A DNA stretch of 35,320 nt from Paenibacillus silagei (GTDB lineage: Bacteria; Bacillota; Bacilli; Paenibacillales; Paenibacillaceae). The stretch spans positions 1 through 35,320 of the forward strand of contig NZ_JAGGLV010000042.1 of NCBI RefSeq assembly GCF_017874735.1. Reading direction: 5' to 3'. The first letter of the stretch is position 1. Every line of letters begins with the position of its first letter. Below are positions 7,075 through 15,908 of this stretch, piece by piece. A program made the position numbers and the translations under genes. The notes below the pieces were generated by a model. The model ran no database searches. It saw only the letters and a list, made by a program, of their open reading frames with translations, and was not told the DNA's origin.

Positions 7075-7614
7075 ATGTACCGCAGAATTCATATTATGGG
7101 AGCTTCCGGGGCGGGAACGACAACCTTGGGCAAGGCGCTGGCGGCGAGGCTTCCGCATGTTCAGTTGGATAGTGACGATTACTACTGGGAACAGAAATAC
7201 AGCATCAAGAGCGATGTTGCCGCACGTCTGAGCAGACTGGAGATGGACTTGAAGCGCAATGAGCCTTGGATTCTGTCCGGTGCGCTCTGTGGATGGGGTG
7301 ATCCGCTGCGCGACACCTTTGACCTGGTGATTTTCCTGTGGATTCCGGAGGAGATTCGTCTGGAACGTCTGCGGGTGCGGGAGTATGAACGATACGGAGA
7401 TGAGGGTCTGCCGGGCGGAGACAAGTATGAGGATGTTGAGAGCTTTATTGACTGGGCAGCGCAGTACGATACGGGCGGAATGGAGATCCGCAGCCGGATG
7501 CTGCATGAGGAGTGGATGGCCGGACTAAGCGGTGATCTGCTGCGGCTGGAAGGAGACCTTACGGTGGAGGAACGGGTGGAGGCAGTACTGCAATACCTAT
7601 CCCGTTCACGTTAA
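7075..7614 (+). CDS. P-loop NTPase (adenylate-kinase-like AAA domain) with GTT-type Walker A
   Basis: The protein has 179 residues. The fold is P-loop kinase-like: strand RRIHIM, loop GASGAGTT at residues 9-16, then LDSDDYYW, a typical acceptor/metal segment of small nucleotide-kinase relatives. 'DLVIFLWIPEEIRLERLRVRE' resembles the lid and arginine region. The normal Walker A lysine is replaced by threonine (GxxxxGTT rather than GxxxxGKT). I recall a conserved bacterial subfamily with a GASGSGTTTLG loop, so this is probably a family trait. The substrate is unknown. AGGAGG lies just before the ATG. It is the first of four closely spaced co-oriented genes. Confidence 0.8.
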   Translation: MYRRIHIMGASGAGTTTLGKALAARLPHVQLDSDDYYWEQKYSIKSDVAARLSRLEMDLKRNEPWILSGALCGWGDPLRDTFDLVIFLWIPEEIRLERLRVREYERYGDEGLPGGDKYEDVESFIDWAAQYDTGGMEIRSRMLHEEWMAGLSGDLLRLEGDLTVEERVEAVLQYLSRSR

Positions 7615-7642
7615 TGTAATCTATGGGAAAAGGGGGCTGACC

Positions 7643-8080
7643 ATGAGGAAGATACTGCGTGCGCTGCTGCTTCCGGCAATTCTGCTATTGCTGCTAACGT
7701 CATGCAATACGGAAACGACCCATTTCAACTATACCTTCAAGGGCGAGGGGGACACCTGGTCGGGCGTCTATAAGCAGGAGGCCAGCCAGAAGCTGATTAC
7801 GAAGAAGGATAAAGTGACAAGTGAAAGCTCCAAACAATATACCTTCGATTTGAAATACAAGGGTGAGCAGTCTGATCTGGGAGAAATCAAGCAGTTCAAA
7901 TATGGCTACAAAGGCACCAGCGGCGGCAGCACCCGGACGGAGGAAGGACCCGTGCGCTGGGATATGCTGCATATGGGGGGATATGGAAATGGTGCGTTTG
8001 AATATGAGGACTCCGTCATTAAAGTCACTGTCGAGTGGGACGGGAAGAGTGAGGAGTTTGAGCTCAAGAATGAGAAGTAG
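7643..8080 (+). CDS. Small predicted lipoprotein
   Basis: The protein has 145 residues. AGGGGG lies 6 nt before the ATG. The N-terminus MRKILRA plus a leucine-rich core ends in the lipobox LLTSC with Cys21, so it should be lipidated on the outer face of the membrane. The mature domain is about 125 residues, rich in beta-forming and charged residues (FNYTFKGEGDTWSG..., IKVTVEWDGKSEEFEL), suggesting a small beta-sandwich. No family is recognised. It sits 28 nt after the P-loop gene and 14 nt before the acetyltransferase gene. Confidence 0.8.
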   Translation: MRKILRALLLPAILLLLLTSCNTETTHFNYTFKGEGDTWSGVYKQEASQKLITKKDKVTSESSKQYTFDLKYKGEQSDLGEIKQFKYGYKGTSGGSTRTEEGPVRWDMLHMGGYGNGAFEYEDSVIKVTVEWDGKSEEFELKNEK

Positions 8081-8094
8081 GGAGGCCACCTGCC

Positions 8095-8538
8095 ATGGTA
8101 ACCATAGAAGAAATCGGAATTGAATCGCTTGAAGCATTAAACACACTTTACCATGAATTAATAGGCGGGCCGACGGACCCGGTGAAGCTGGAAACCGCTT
8201 ATCGGACAATCCGGGAGGATGAGCGGTATGTGCTGCTGGGTGCTTTTGTAGACGGGGAACTGCTGGGCTCCTTGATGGGGATCGTCTGCCAGGACCTGGT
8301 GGGCGATTGCCGCCCGTTCATGGTGATTGAGAACGTGGTCGTGTCTTCGCGCGCACGGCGGCAGGGGCTTGGCAAGAAACTGATGACTGCGATCGAAGCG
8401 ATTGCGCATGAACGGGACTGTTACTATATCATTTTCGTGTCGGGGGAGAAGCGGAAGGAAGCGCATATTTTCTATGAGGCGATGGGGTACAGGGAGGAGA
8501 AGGTTGAGGGATACCGCAAGCATCTCAGCTCGCATTAG
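8095..8538 (+). CDS. GNAT-family N-acetyltransferase
   Basis: The protein has 147 residues, a full-length single GNAT domain. Motif A is present as VIENVVVSSRARRQGLGKKLM (about residues 80-100), carrying the R/Q-x-x-G-x-G acetyl-CoA pyrophosphate loop. Motif B ends with the common HIFYEAMGYRE (about 126-136). The substrate is unknown. AGGGAGG overlaps the stop region of the lipoprotein gene and lies about 9 nt before the ATG, consistent with one operon. Confidence 0.9.
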   Translation: MVTIEEIGIESLEALNTLYHELIGGPTDPVKLETAYRTIREDERYVLLGAFVDGELLGSLMGIVCQDLVGDCRPFMVIENVVVSSRARRQGLGKKLMTAIEAIAHERDCYYIIFVSGEKRKEAHIFYEAMGYREEKVEGYRKHLSSH

Positions 8539-8551
8539 GTGGGAGAAGAAT

Positions 8552-9451
8552 ATGGATCATGGAAAACTTATAAGTGTAGGACAGCATAGGTTGTACATCA
8601 GTATTATTGGTGAGGACAAAGGCATGCCTCCAGTGGTGTTGGAGCATGGCTGTGGTTCTTCCGCATTGTTCTGGACGCTTGTTGCTCCTGAGGTTGCTAA
8701 GCTCACCCAAGTTATTGTATATGATCGTGCGGGCTATGGCTGGAGTGAGCCAGGACCGTTCCCGCGTACCAATGAGCAGTGCGTAACTGAGCTGTATGAG
8801 CTGTTGCAGCAATCTGGGATGGAAGGTCCATATCTATTGGTCGGTCATTCCTATGGCGGATTAAATGTAAGGCTGTTTGCCGGGAGATATCCGGGGCTAG
8901 TGGCGGGAGTGGTGCTGGTAGATTCGATGCATGAGGATGAAGTCACAGCGCGGTTTCCGGAAGAGCATGTGAAAGGGCAGCTTTTGGCGGTGAGGTTCTA
9001 TCGGGCCCTGAATTTGCTGTCCAGAACTGGATTGTTAAAGGTCTTGTCCGCATTGAGAAGCTTCCCCGGATTCTCTGCTACTATTAAGCCTTTTTCCAAG
9101 CAGACGCAAGCGCTGTTATGGAGATTATCCTTTCAAAAAAAGACTATAGCGGCCATGCACAGCGAGTTCTCTAATGTTCAGCCCGGCTATGAGCAGGTTA
9201 GGGAACTGAAGCAAACCGATATTCCATTGACCGTTATCAAATCGGAAATAGTCAATGACTTCTATCCGGGGACTTCGGAAGATACGAAGCGGATCATAAG
9301 AGAGAAGCTGCAGGAAGTGGCAAATGAGCTGAAGCATACCTCCACTAACGGTCACCTAGTTGAAGCACAGGGCAGTGGGCATAACATACATATTGAGAAA
9401 CCGCAGGTTATTATCGATGCAATAGAGCAGATGCTTGGAATTCTTACTTGA
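8552..9451 (+). CDS. Alpha/beta hydrolase
   Basis: The protein has 299 residues. The ATG at 8552 is preceded by GGTGGGAG; upstream in-frame codons overlap the acetyltransferase gene. The oxyanion segment VVLEHGCGSS, the YDRAGYGWSEPG block and the nucleophile elbow GHSYGG (Ser100) are clear. Asp in VVLVDSMH (about 125) and His in GSGHNIHIE near the C-terminus complete a plausible catalytic triad. It is cytosolic, with no signal peptide. The substrate is unknown. It is the last gene of the 7075-9451 run, and its base composition is somewhat more A+T-rich than the genes before it. Confidence 0.85.
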   Translation: MDHGKLISVGQHRLYISIIGEDKGMPPVVLEHGCGSSALFWTLVAPEVAKLTQVIVYDRAGYGWSEPGPFPRTNEQCVTELYELLQQSGMEGPYLLVGHSYGGLNVRLFAGRYPGLVAGVVLVDSMHEDEVTARFPEEHVKGQLLAVRFYRALNLLSRTGLLKVLSALRSFPGFSATIKPFSKQTQALLWRLSFQKKTIAAMHSEFSNVQPGYEQVRELKQTDIPLTVIKSEIVNDFYPGTSEDTKRIIREKLQEVANELKHTSTNGHLVEAQGSGHNIHIEKPQVIIDAIEQMLGILT

Positions 9452-9896
9452 TTCATTTGATGAAGCATGGCTGTATGCCTACCCTTAACCATTCAGTATT
9501 CGCAGTAGCTGGGACGTTTAAGTTCCGGCTCTAATTGTATTTACTACAATTAAAAACTTAGATTGGAGTGCTCAATGAGATTTAGTTGTATTTTCAGCAA
9601 TTAGAATGTTAAGTGTTCTCCTTAAGAGGGCGTTTACTTGGATTTAGCTGTACAGAATACAATAAAAGTAGAAAAGTTCTGATTTTCCCCGTTTTTAACT
9701 GTATGAAATACAACTATCCTCTAGCCTAAAGACTTCATCAGATTTCATCCCCGCATTAGTCTCTGAACACTTGTCCCGAAAGCACTATCACCACAAATCC
9801 CAGAATTTAAGTTTGACCATCTCCATGATAGCGCTTTATAATCCGTTCATAGTGGCTAGGGCCAGAGGTCAAGACTACAGAAAGCGGGGGAGAATC
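9452..9896. other. Intergenic region between the hydrolase and response regulator genes
   Basis: No gene is recognised. The stretch is A+T-rich and dominated by the four-palindrome element at 9532-9718. The 3' part runs into GGGGGAG (9886-9892), the ribosome binding site of the response regulator. Confidence 0.6.
9532..9718. repeat. 187-bp element with four TAGTTGTA-type palindromes, spacing 51-62-51 bp
   Basis: Palindromes start at 9532 (TAATTGTA-5 nt-TACAATTA, perfect 8-bp arms), 9583 (TAGTTGTA...GCAATTA), 9645 (TAGCTGTA...TACAATA) and 9696 (TAACTGTAT-GAA-ATACAACTA). The deduced ancestral half-site is TAGTTGTA. Arm mismatches are mostly single transitions. A second copy with the same length and spacing is at 16980-17166. 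Confidence 0.85.
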
Positions 9897-11600
9897 ATGA
9901 ATCCAATATGCAAGGTGCTGATTGTGGACGATGAAATCCTGGTCCGGCAAGGGATTAAATATGTGCTGGACTGGGAGCAGGAAGGATTTCATATCGTGGG
10001 TGAAGCGGCCAATGGGCAGGAAGCGCTGAATTCGCTGCAGACCCTGCAGCCGCATATCATCATTACAGATATTGTCATGCCGGTGATGGATGGCGAGGAG
10101 TTAACCCGGCTGGTGAAGCGCGATTATCCGGCTACTGAGGTGATTGTGCTAAGCAGCTTCAGCGAGTTCCATTATGTGCGCTCGACGTTCCAGCATGGGG
10201 TGGCGGATTATATTCTGAAGCCGAAGCTGGAAGCCGGGGCCTTATTGCAGGTGTTACAAAAAACCCGGGACCGCATCCCGGGACTCAGTGCCGCGGGAGG
10301 ACAAACAGAGGCAGAAGCGCAGCCGCTGGATACCTTGCTCGGCCGGATGCTGGCCGGTTACCGGCTGCCGCCGGAGAGCGAAGTGTATGTGAAGCAGCAG
10401 CTTCCGCATCACGCCTTCGCGCTGCTGGGCTGGGAACCGGTGCAGCAAGCACCGGGCGGCGAAGCCATGAACCATACCGCCATAAACGCGGTCAGCAGCG
10501 ACAACGCTATGAATCATACCGCTATTAACGCAGTCAGCAGCAGCAATGCCATGAACCGTATCACCATCAATACTGCCAGCAGCGCAGCCAATGCACAAGA
10601 GGCTGCATCCGCCACCGTCATCACCACTATCACCAGTGAACTAAACCAGTGTGTACCGGGACGGGTGCAGTGTATTATTCCAGTCGCAGAGCCTTCGGGC
10701 ACTACATTCATGCTGATCAATCTGGAGGAAGCCCATTGGCCGCAGCTGCTAAAGGCTGTACACCAGTCGGCCGATACGATGGCCGGGCAGGAAGTAGAGC
10801 TGCGTCTGACGCTCAGCCGTAGATTCAGTTCCCTCAGCGAGCTTGCGGCCGTCCAGCAGGAGAGCAATGCGAGACTACAGCAGTGCCGGTTTTTCCGGCC
10901 GGAGCAGACCCTGCTAATCCAGGAAAAACGTCCAGATCCGGAGACTCCGTTGCCGAAGTTCAATCTGGCGCAATTCACCGAGCAGTTGAAGCGTCAGCAG
11001 CTGGCGGAAGCATTCGGTGACCTGCATCAGCATGTGGATGCGCTCAGCCGCCAGAATGATGGAGATGTGTATCAGTTTAAGTCCTTCCTGAGCAATATGA
11101 TTTTTAATATTACGAATCAGTTCAGTCATCTGCAGGAGCTGGAGGAGGGGAAATACGGCCTGTTCCGGGCCATTGATGAAGCGGGCACGGCCGAGCAGGC
11201 CATGCAGATTCTGGATGATTACCTGCGTCGGATCATGGAGCTGACTGCATCGGCAGCGCCGGCACCGGGCGGCAATGCCAGTATGACGAAGCTGCTTCAG
11301 TACATAGAAGAGCATTATACTGAGCCGCTGACCCTTACGGAGATGGCCCGTCATTTTCATTTCAACCCTTCGTATCTGTCGAGCCTGTTCACGACCTACA
11401 ATCACGAGGGCTTCAAAGAGCATCTCAACACGGTCCGCACGGGCAGGGCGGCAGAGCTGCTGCGGGCCGGGGAGGCACCCATAGCGGAGATTAGCAGCAT
11501 GGTCGGATATGGCGATCACAGCTATTTTTGCAAAGTGTTCAAGAAATATTACGGCTTGTCCCCGAGCGGCTACCGGCGTCAGCATTACGGGCAGGAGTAG
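9897..11600 (+). CDS. YesN-type response regulator (REC plus AraC-type DNA-binding domain)
   Basis: The protein has 567 residues. The ATG at 9897 follows GGGGGAG; an upstream extension of 42 codons lacks a ribosome binding site. The receiver domain (about 1-120) has acidic pocket D11-D12, phospho-acceptor D58 (ITDIVMP) and K108 (LKP). A variable middle region (about 125-460) includes a three-copy 14-residue repeat at about 191-232. The C-terminal AraC/XylS double helix-turn-helix covers about 465-565 (SYLSSLFTTYNHEGFKE; ISSMVGYGDHSYFCKVFKKYYGLSPSGYR). It is paired with the sensor kinase that starts 5 nt after its stop and probably activates the adjacent sugar ABC transporter operon. Confidence 0.95.
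   Translation: MNPICKVLIVDDEILVRQGIKYVLDWEQEGFHIVGEAANGQEALNSLQTLQPHIIITDIVMPVMDGEELTRLVKRDYPATEVIVLSSFSEFHYVRSTFQHGVADYILKPKLEAGALLQVLQKTRDRIPGLSAAGGQTEAEAQPLDTLLGRMLAGYRLPPESEVYVKQQLPHHAFALLGWEPVQQAPGGEAMNHTAINAVSSDNAMNHTAINAVSSSNAMNRITINTASSAANAQEAASATVITTITSELNQCVPGRVQCIIPVAEPSGTTFMLINLEEAHWPQLLKAVHQSADTMAGQEVELRLTLSRRFSSLSELAAVQQESNARLQQCRFFRPEQTLLIQEKRPDPETPLPKFNLAQFTEQLKRQQLAEAFGDLHQHVDALSRQNDGDVYQFKSFLSNMIFNITNQFSHLQELEEGKYGLFRAIDEAGTAEQAMQILDDYLRRIMELTASAAPAPGGNASMTKLLQYIEEHYTEPLTLTEMARHFHFNPSYLSSLFTTYNHEGFKEHLNTVRTGRAAELLRAGEAPIAEISSMVGYGDHSYFCKVFKKYYGLSPSGYRRQHYGQE
10467..10592 (+). repeat. Three 42-bp in-frame tandem repeats inside the response regulator gene
   Basis: Units at 10467-10508, 10509-10550 and 10551-10592 encode MNHTAINAVSSDNA, MNHTAINAVSSSNA and MNRITINTASSAAN. 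The first two differ mostly at synonymous positions and one residue. The third is more diverged. They extend a linker between the receiver and the rest of the protein. Confidence 0.9.
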
Positions 11601-11605
11601 AGCGT

Positions 11606-13381
11606 ATGCGCAGATACTGGGAGCGGTTCAAATTCCACAGCCTGTTCATCAAAATCTTCCTCGTCATGCTGTTCAGCATCATCGCCGTAGCCATCGCTTC
11701 CTCCTGGACGACCGTCCGCATGTCGGAGAAGCTGTTCATGAATACGTTCAGCATTACGAATTCCAAGGTGATCAGCCAGATTAAGGCGAGCTTTGAAGCT
11801 TTTCATTATTCAATCGTTACGGCTACAAATAATACCCAGCTGAGCGGCACGATCCGCTCCTTCCTGTCTGAGGAGGACTCGGACTCCCTGCGGATGCTGC
11901 GGACCTATTACAATATGACCACACAGATGAAGAAGATTCAGTCCACGCTCGATGCCTACCAGGTCGGGATCAAAATCATGGGCAAAAACGGCCGCAGTTA
12001 CTCCACCAACACGAACAATCTGCTGATGAGTGACCGGGAGCTGCAGCAGCATGAGCTGACACGTAATACTTTGGCTGAACCGAAACGGCTGATGTATCAG
12101 TTCTATGAAGAGACGATGCCGGATTCGGCGCAGAAGGAAGCGGTGATTGTAGGCAGCAAAGCGCTGATGGACCGGACGACGGGCGATATTTACGGGACGC
12201 TGTATTTTACCATTCATGAAAAGGATTTCCGCTCCTTCTATGGCAGCTTTGTCAGTACCGGGAACGATGTGGTGATCCTGAATAAGCAGGGGATGATAGT
12301 GTCCAGCAACCGCAGTGATCTGATGGGCCAGCGGGCAGAGGATCTATTGCAGGTGGCGAGGGAGATTGAGGAGCAGCAGCTTGCTTACCAGAACACCGAT
12401 TTCCAGGGCACCGATTCGATTCTGATTGCGGATTACCTGCCGTCTTATGATTTCTATATTGTGAACCTGATCGATAAGCAGACGGCCCTCGGCCAGATGG
12501 TCAACGGTAAAATGGTCGTGCTCTTCTGCTCAGCCATCGTGGCCGTGGCCCTGATCGTGGTGTTCCTGATCTTCAGAAGGCTGACCCGGTCGCTCACGCT
12601 GCTTACCCGGCAGATGTCCAAGATCACCGAGCGTAACTTCCACAATTACATTACGGTTACGGGCAGCTTTGAATTTCAGGAGCTGGGTCATGCCTATAAC
12701 TATATGCTGGACGAGCTGAATGAATATGTCGAGAAGCTGGTGGATACGCAGAAGGAGCAGCGGAATGCCGAGCTTGCGGCCTTGCAGCATCAGATTAACC
12801 CGCATTTTCTGTACAATACGCTGGCTTCGGTCAACTTCCTGGTGCAGCAGGGCAGTCAGGAGAAGGCGGTGCAGACGATTCATGCCCTGATCTCAATGCT
12901 GCAGAATGCGCTGAGCAATGTCAGTGAGAGCATTACGGTGACGCAGGAACTGGAGAATCTGAAATCCTATGTCTTCATCAACCATGTGCGGTACGGCGAA
13001 CGGATCAGGGTGAATTTCTTCATCTCCCCGGACTGTATGGAATACCATCTGCCGAAGCTGATTATTCAGCCGTTCATTGAGAATGCTTTCTTCCATGCCT
13101 TTACGCGCAAAAGCGGCGGATATATCCATATCCTCATCTCCCAGGATGCCGGATCTCTGCTCTGTGAGGTGGTGGATAACGGGGACGGAATGGATACCGG
13201 AGCGGCTGATCTGCCGATGTCAAGCCTTGCGGGGAAGCGCCAGCTGTTCACCGGAATCGGTATCCGCAATGTGCATGACCGGCTGGTGCTGATGTACGGC
13301 GAAGAATATGGAGTCACCATTAAGAGTGCGCCGGGGGAGGGGACTGCAATTCGAATCCGCCTGCCGCTGATGAAGAAGTGA
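11606..13381 (+). CDS. YesM-type sensor histidine kinase
   Basis: The protein has 591 residues. GGCAGGAG in the end of the previous gene serves the ATG at 11606. TM1 is at about 12-33; an extracellular Cache-like sensor spans about 35-300; TM2 is at about 303-323; HAMP at about 324-376. The His_kinase domain has LQHQINPHFLYNTL with phospho-acceptor His395. HATPase_c has N-box PFIENAFFHAF, VVDNGDGMD and GIGIRNVHDRL. This is the standard layout of kinases that sense carbohydrates directly or through binding proteins. It should phosphorylate the regulator encoded immediately upstream. No terminator is seen before the binding-protein gene, only a 194-nt gap with cre-like sites. Confidence 0.95.
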   Translation: MRRYWERFKFHSLFIKIFLVMLFSIIAVAIASSWTTVRMSEKLFMNTFSITNSKVISQIKASFEAFHYSIVTATNNTQLSGTIRSFLSEEDSDSLRMLRTYYNMTTQMKKIQSTLDAYQVGIKIMGKNGRSYSTNTNNLLMSDRELQQHELTRNTLAEPKRLMYQFYEETMPDSAQKEAVIVGSKALMDRTTGDIYGTLYFTIHEKDFRSFYGSFVSTGNDVVILNKQGMIVSSNRSDLMGQRAEDLLQVAREIEEQQLAYQNTDFQGTDSILIADYLPSYDFYIVNLIDKQTALGQMVNGKMVVLFCSAIVAVALIVVFLIFRRLTRSLTLLTRQMSKITERNFHNYITVTGSFEFQELGHAYNYMLDELNEYVEKLVDTQKEQRNAELAALQHQINPHFLYNTLASVNFLVQQGSQEKAVQTIHALISMLQNALSNVSESITVTQELENLKSYVFINHVRYGERIRVNFFISPDCMEYHLPKLIIQPFIENAFFHAFTRKSGGYIHILISQDAGSLLCEVVDNGDGMDTGAADLPMSSLAGKRQLFTGIGIRNVHDRLVLMYGEEYGVTIKSAPGEGTAIRIRLPLMKK

Positions 13382-13421
13382 GATAATTACCATTTTCCAA
13401 AAAAAGAACAAACGGCAATCA

Positions 13422-13435
13422 AGGTAACGCTTACA
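13422..13435 (+). promoter_or_regulatory. Weak cre-like (CcpA) site
   Basis: AGGTAACGCTTACA matches the cre consensus TGWAANCGNTNWCA at 11 of 14 positions. It lies upstream of the sugar-binding protein gene and is the weaker of two such sites. Confidence 0.3.
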
Positions 13436-13517
13436 ATCAGGCGATAAAATGACCAATCCCCATAAAGTAAGTTCTAACGGCTCCCAGAGGGCGGGTGATA
13501 AGATTATTTATGTAATA

Positions 13518-13531
13518 AATAAGCGCTTACA
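13518..13531 (+). promoter_or_regulatory. Probable cre (CcpA) site upstream of the sugar-binding protein gene
   Basis: AATAAGCGCTTACA matches cre at 12 of 14 positions with the central TAAGCGCTTA fully palindromic. It lies 45 bp before the start codon, adjacent to the A+T-rich stretch likely to contain the -10 region, so binding would repress. Carbon catabolite control is usual for such operons. Confidence 0.55.
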
Positions 13532-13575
13532 TTCAAGCGAGAGACAGTAAAGCGCATCAAAGGGGAGGCTTACCA

Positions 13576-14904
13576 ATGAAAAAAGGCTTTGCGTTAGTCC
13601 TGATTTGCCTGCTTCTGCTTACGGCCTGCAGCTCGAACTCCGGGTCGAAGAACACCAGCAATAGCGCTGCGGACACGGGAAAGACAGAGAATACAGCAGC
13701 TACAGAGCCTGCACAGGCGAAGGAAATCACCATTTGGGCTTGGGACCCTGCATTCAACATCGCCGCACTGGAAGTGGCCAAAGCAGAATATGCCAAGACG
13801 AACCCGGATGTGAAAATTAACATTGTGGAATATGCACAGGCGGATATTATCCAGAAGCTGAACACGGGGCTGAATTCCGGAACCACCAAGGGTCTGCCGA
13901 ACATCGTGCTGATTGAGGATTACCGTTCCCAGAGCTTCCTGCAATCGTACAAGGATTCCTTCTACGATCTGAGCAGCTCGATCAAGGGCGCTGACTTCGC
14001 AGATTACAAAAGCGGGCCGACCAGCCTGGACGGGAAGCAGTACGGGGTTCCTTTTGACTCCGGCGTTACCGGACTCTATGTCAGAACGGACTATCTGGAG
14101 CAGGCAGGCTACAAGCTGGCCGATCTGCAGGATATCGACTGGAAGCAATATATTGAAATCGGCAAAGCCGTGAAAGAGAAAACCGGCAAAGCGCTGATTA
14201 CACTGGACCCGAACGACCTTGGACTAATCCGGGTGATGATTCAATCCGCAGGCGAGTGGTATCTGAAGGAAGACGGCAAAACGCCGAACCTGGCGGGGAA
14301 TGCACCGCTTAAGGAAGCTTTTGAAATCTATAAGGAACTGACTGAATCAAACGTAGCTAAGGTACATGCAGACTGGAGTCAGTTCGTAGCCGCCCTGAAC
14401 AGCGGCGATGTAGCCTCCGTGCCGACAGGCAACTGGATCACCCCTTCGATTACGGCTGAAGCGTCACAATCCGGCAAGTGGGGAATCGCACCGCTTCCTA
14501 AGCTGACTGCGAACAAATCCGTTCATGCCTCGAACCTGGGCGGAAGCTCCTGGTATGTCATGAATGTGGACGGTAAGGAGACGGCAGCAGACTTCATGGC
14601 GAAGACCTTCGGCTCGAATGTGGAAATGTACCAGAAGCTGCTCACGGACATCGGTGTCATCGGTACCTTCAAAGCGGCTGCGGGCGGAGAGGCTTACAGC
14701 CAGGCCAATGAATTCTTCAGCGGCCAGAAGATTGTATCCGATTTCGCCGCCTGGACGGAGCAGATCCCAAGCGTCAATTACGGAATCAACACGTATGCGA
14801 TTGAAGACATCCTGATTGTAGAGATGCAGAATTATCTGAACGGCAAGGATATTGACAGCGTGCTGAGCGATGCCCAGGCCCAGGCCGAGTCACAGATTAA
14901 ATAG
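13576..14904 (+). CDS. Sugar ABC transporter substrate-binding lipoprotein
   Basis: The protein has 442 residues. AGGGGAGG precedes the ATG. The signal peptide ends in the lipobox LLTAC (Cys18), followed by a Ser/Asn/Thr-rich tether. The mature protein is an extracellular solute-binding protein of family 1 type: EITIWAWDPAFNIAALEVAKAEYAKTNPDVKI near the N-terminus, then GKQYGVPFDSGVTGLYVRTDYLEQAG, and GKWGIAPLPKL. It delivers an unidentified sugar or oligosaccharide to the two permeases encoded downstream. Its position directly after a YesM/YesN pair indicates induction by the sensor system. Confidence 0.95.
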   Translation: MKKGFALVLICLLLLTACSSNSGSKNTSNSAADTGKTENTAATEPAQAKEITIWAWDPAFNIAALEVAKAEYAKTNPDVKINIVEYAQADIIQKLNTGLNSGTTKGLPNIVLIEDYRSQSFLQSYKDSFYDLSSSIKGADFADYKSGPTSLDGKQYGVPFDSGVTGLYVRTDYLEQAGYKLADLQDIDWKQYIEIGKAVKEKTGKALITLDPNDLGLIRVMIQSAGEWYLKEDGKTPNLAGNAPLKEAFEIYKELTESNVAKVHADWSQFVAALNSGDVASVPTGNWITPSITAEASQSGKWGIAPLPKLTANKSVHASNLGGSSWYVMNVDGKETAADFMAKTFGSNVEMYQKLLTDIGVIGTFKAAAGGEAYSQANEFFSGQKIVSDFAAWTEQIPSVNYGINTYAIEDILIVEMQNYLNGKDIDSVLSDAQAQAESQIK

Positions 14905-14960
14905 TTAGCTCACATACAGTGACCTTGGGCGTGGCCTGCAGCTTCCGGGAGTTCAGGAGG

Positions 14961-14984
14961 CGGGCTGTGCCCGGGGTTTATTTT
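14961..14984 (+). terminator. Possible partial terminator between binding-protein and permease genes
   Basis: CGGGC-TGT-GCCCG (14961-14973) forms a 5-bp G+C stem, followed by GGG and TTTATTTT. Such weak hairpins commonly lower permease expression relative to the binding protein in importer operons. The stem is short. Confidence 0.4.
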
Positions 14985-15011
14985 AAATGATAAGGAAAGG
15001 ACTGGGCAGCT

Positions 15012-15908
15012 GTGCATCAAACTAATTCCAAACTAAGATTCCGCACCAAAAGCGTGTTGACCGGATGGTCCTTCGTCCTGCTTGCGGTTATTCTGATCTT
15101 CGTCTTCTATTTCTATCCGATGCTTCAGGCACTCATTCTGTCGTTCCAGACGGGAACGGGCAGCAATCTTACGTTTACCGGCTTCGATAACTATTCACGG
15201 CTTCTGTCTGACAAGACATTTATTGTATCGGTTAAGAACACCTTCATCTATCTGCTGGTTCAAGTGCCGCTGATGATCATCCTCGCGCTGTTTATCTCGG
15301 TGCTGCTGAATGACAGCAAGCTGAGATTTAAGGGGTTTTTCCGGACGGCGATCTTCCTGCCCTGTGTCACTTCACTGGTTGCGTATTCTGTAGTATTCAA
15401 GTATTTGTTCTCCGGCAATGGCCTGGTGAATACGATGCTGCTGAAGCTCCATCTGGTCAGTGCCCCGATTGAATGGATCACCGATCCGTTCTGGGCCAAA
15501 ATCACCATTATCCTAGCGATTACTTGGCGCTGGACGGGTTACAATATGATTTTTTACCTGTCGGCCCTGCAAAATATCGATCACTCCATCTACGAGGCCG
15601 CCAAAATTGACGGGGCATCTTCTTCCCGCCAGTTCTTCGGAATTACGGTCCCGCTGCTGAAGCCGATCATCCTGTTCACCTCGATTACCTCAACGATCGG
15701 GACTCTGCAATTGTTCGACGAGGTCATGAATATTACGAAGGGAGGCCCGGGCAACGCGACCCAGACAATCTCCCAGTACATCTACAATTTGTCATTCAAA
15801 TATGCAGCAGACTTCGGCTATGCAGCCACCGTATCGTATTCGATTGTCATTATGATCGCACTGCTGTCGGTCATCCAGTTCAAAGTGGCAGGTGATAAAA
15901 ATGGCTAA
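15012..15908 (+). CDS. Sugar ABC transporter permease (first subunit, MalF-like)
   Basis: The protein has 298 residues. The GTG start is preceded by AAGGAAAGG, with spacing of about 11 nt; no better start is nearby. Six membrane segments are visible, the first at about 17-38. The cytoplasmic EAA loop that contacts the ATPase reads EAAKIDGASSSRQFFGITVPLLKPI (about residues 195-220). It works with the permease at 15901 in one importer. No ATPase gene is present in the window, so a shared MsmX-type ATPase encoded elsewhere is expected. Confidence 0.95.
   Translation: MHQTNSKLRFRTKSVLTGWSFVLLAVILIFVFYFYPMLQALILSFQTGTGSNLTFTGFDNYSRLLSDKTFIVSVKNTFIYLLVQVPLMIILALFISVLLNDSKLRFKGFFRTAIFLPCVTSLVAYSVVFKYLFSGNGLVNTMLLKLHLVSAPIEWITDPFWAKITIILAITWRWTGYNMIFYLSALQNIDHSIYEAAKIDGASSSRQFFGITVPLLKPIILFTSITSTIGTLQLFDEVMNITKGGPGNATQTISQYIYNLSFKYAADFGYAATVSYSIVIMIALLSVIQFKVAGDKNG

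Noticed and set aside
9771..9896. N-terminal extension of the response regulator by 42 codons
   Set aside because: No ribosome binding site at the upstream start, while GGGGGAG precedes the ATG at 9897 and the receiver domain begins right there.
10914..11585. Antisense frame (223 codons) opposite the response regulator gene
   Set aside because: Shadow of the AraC-type domain coding sequence; no ribosome binding site or protein-like pattern.
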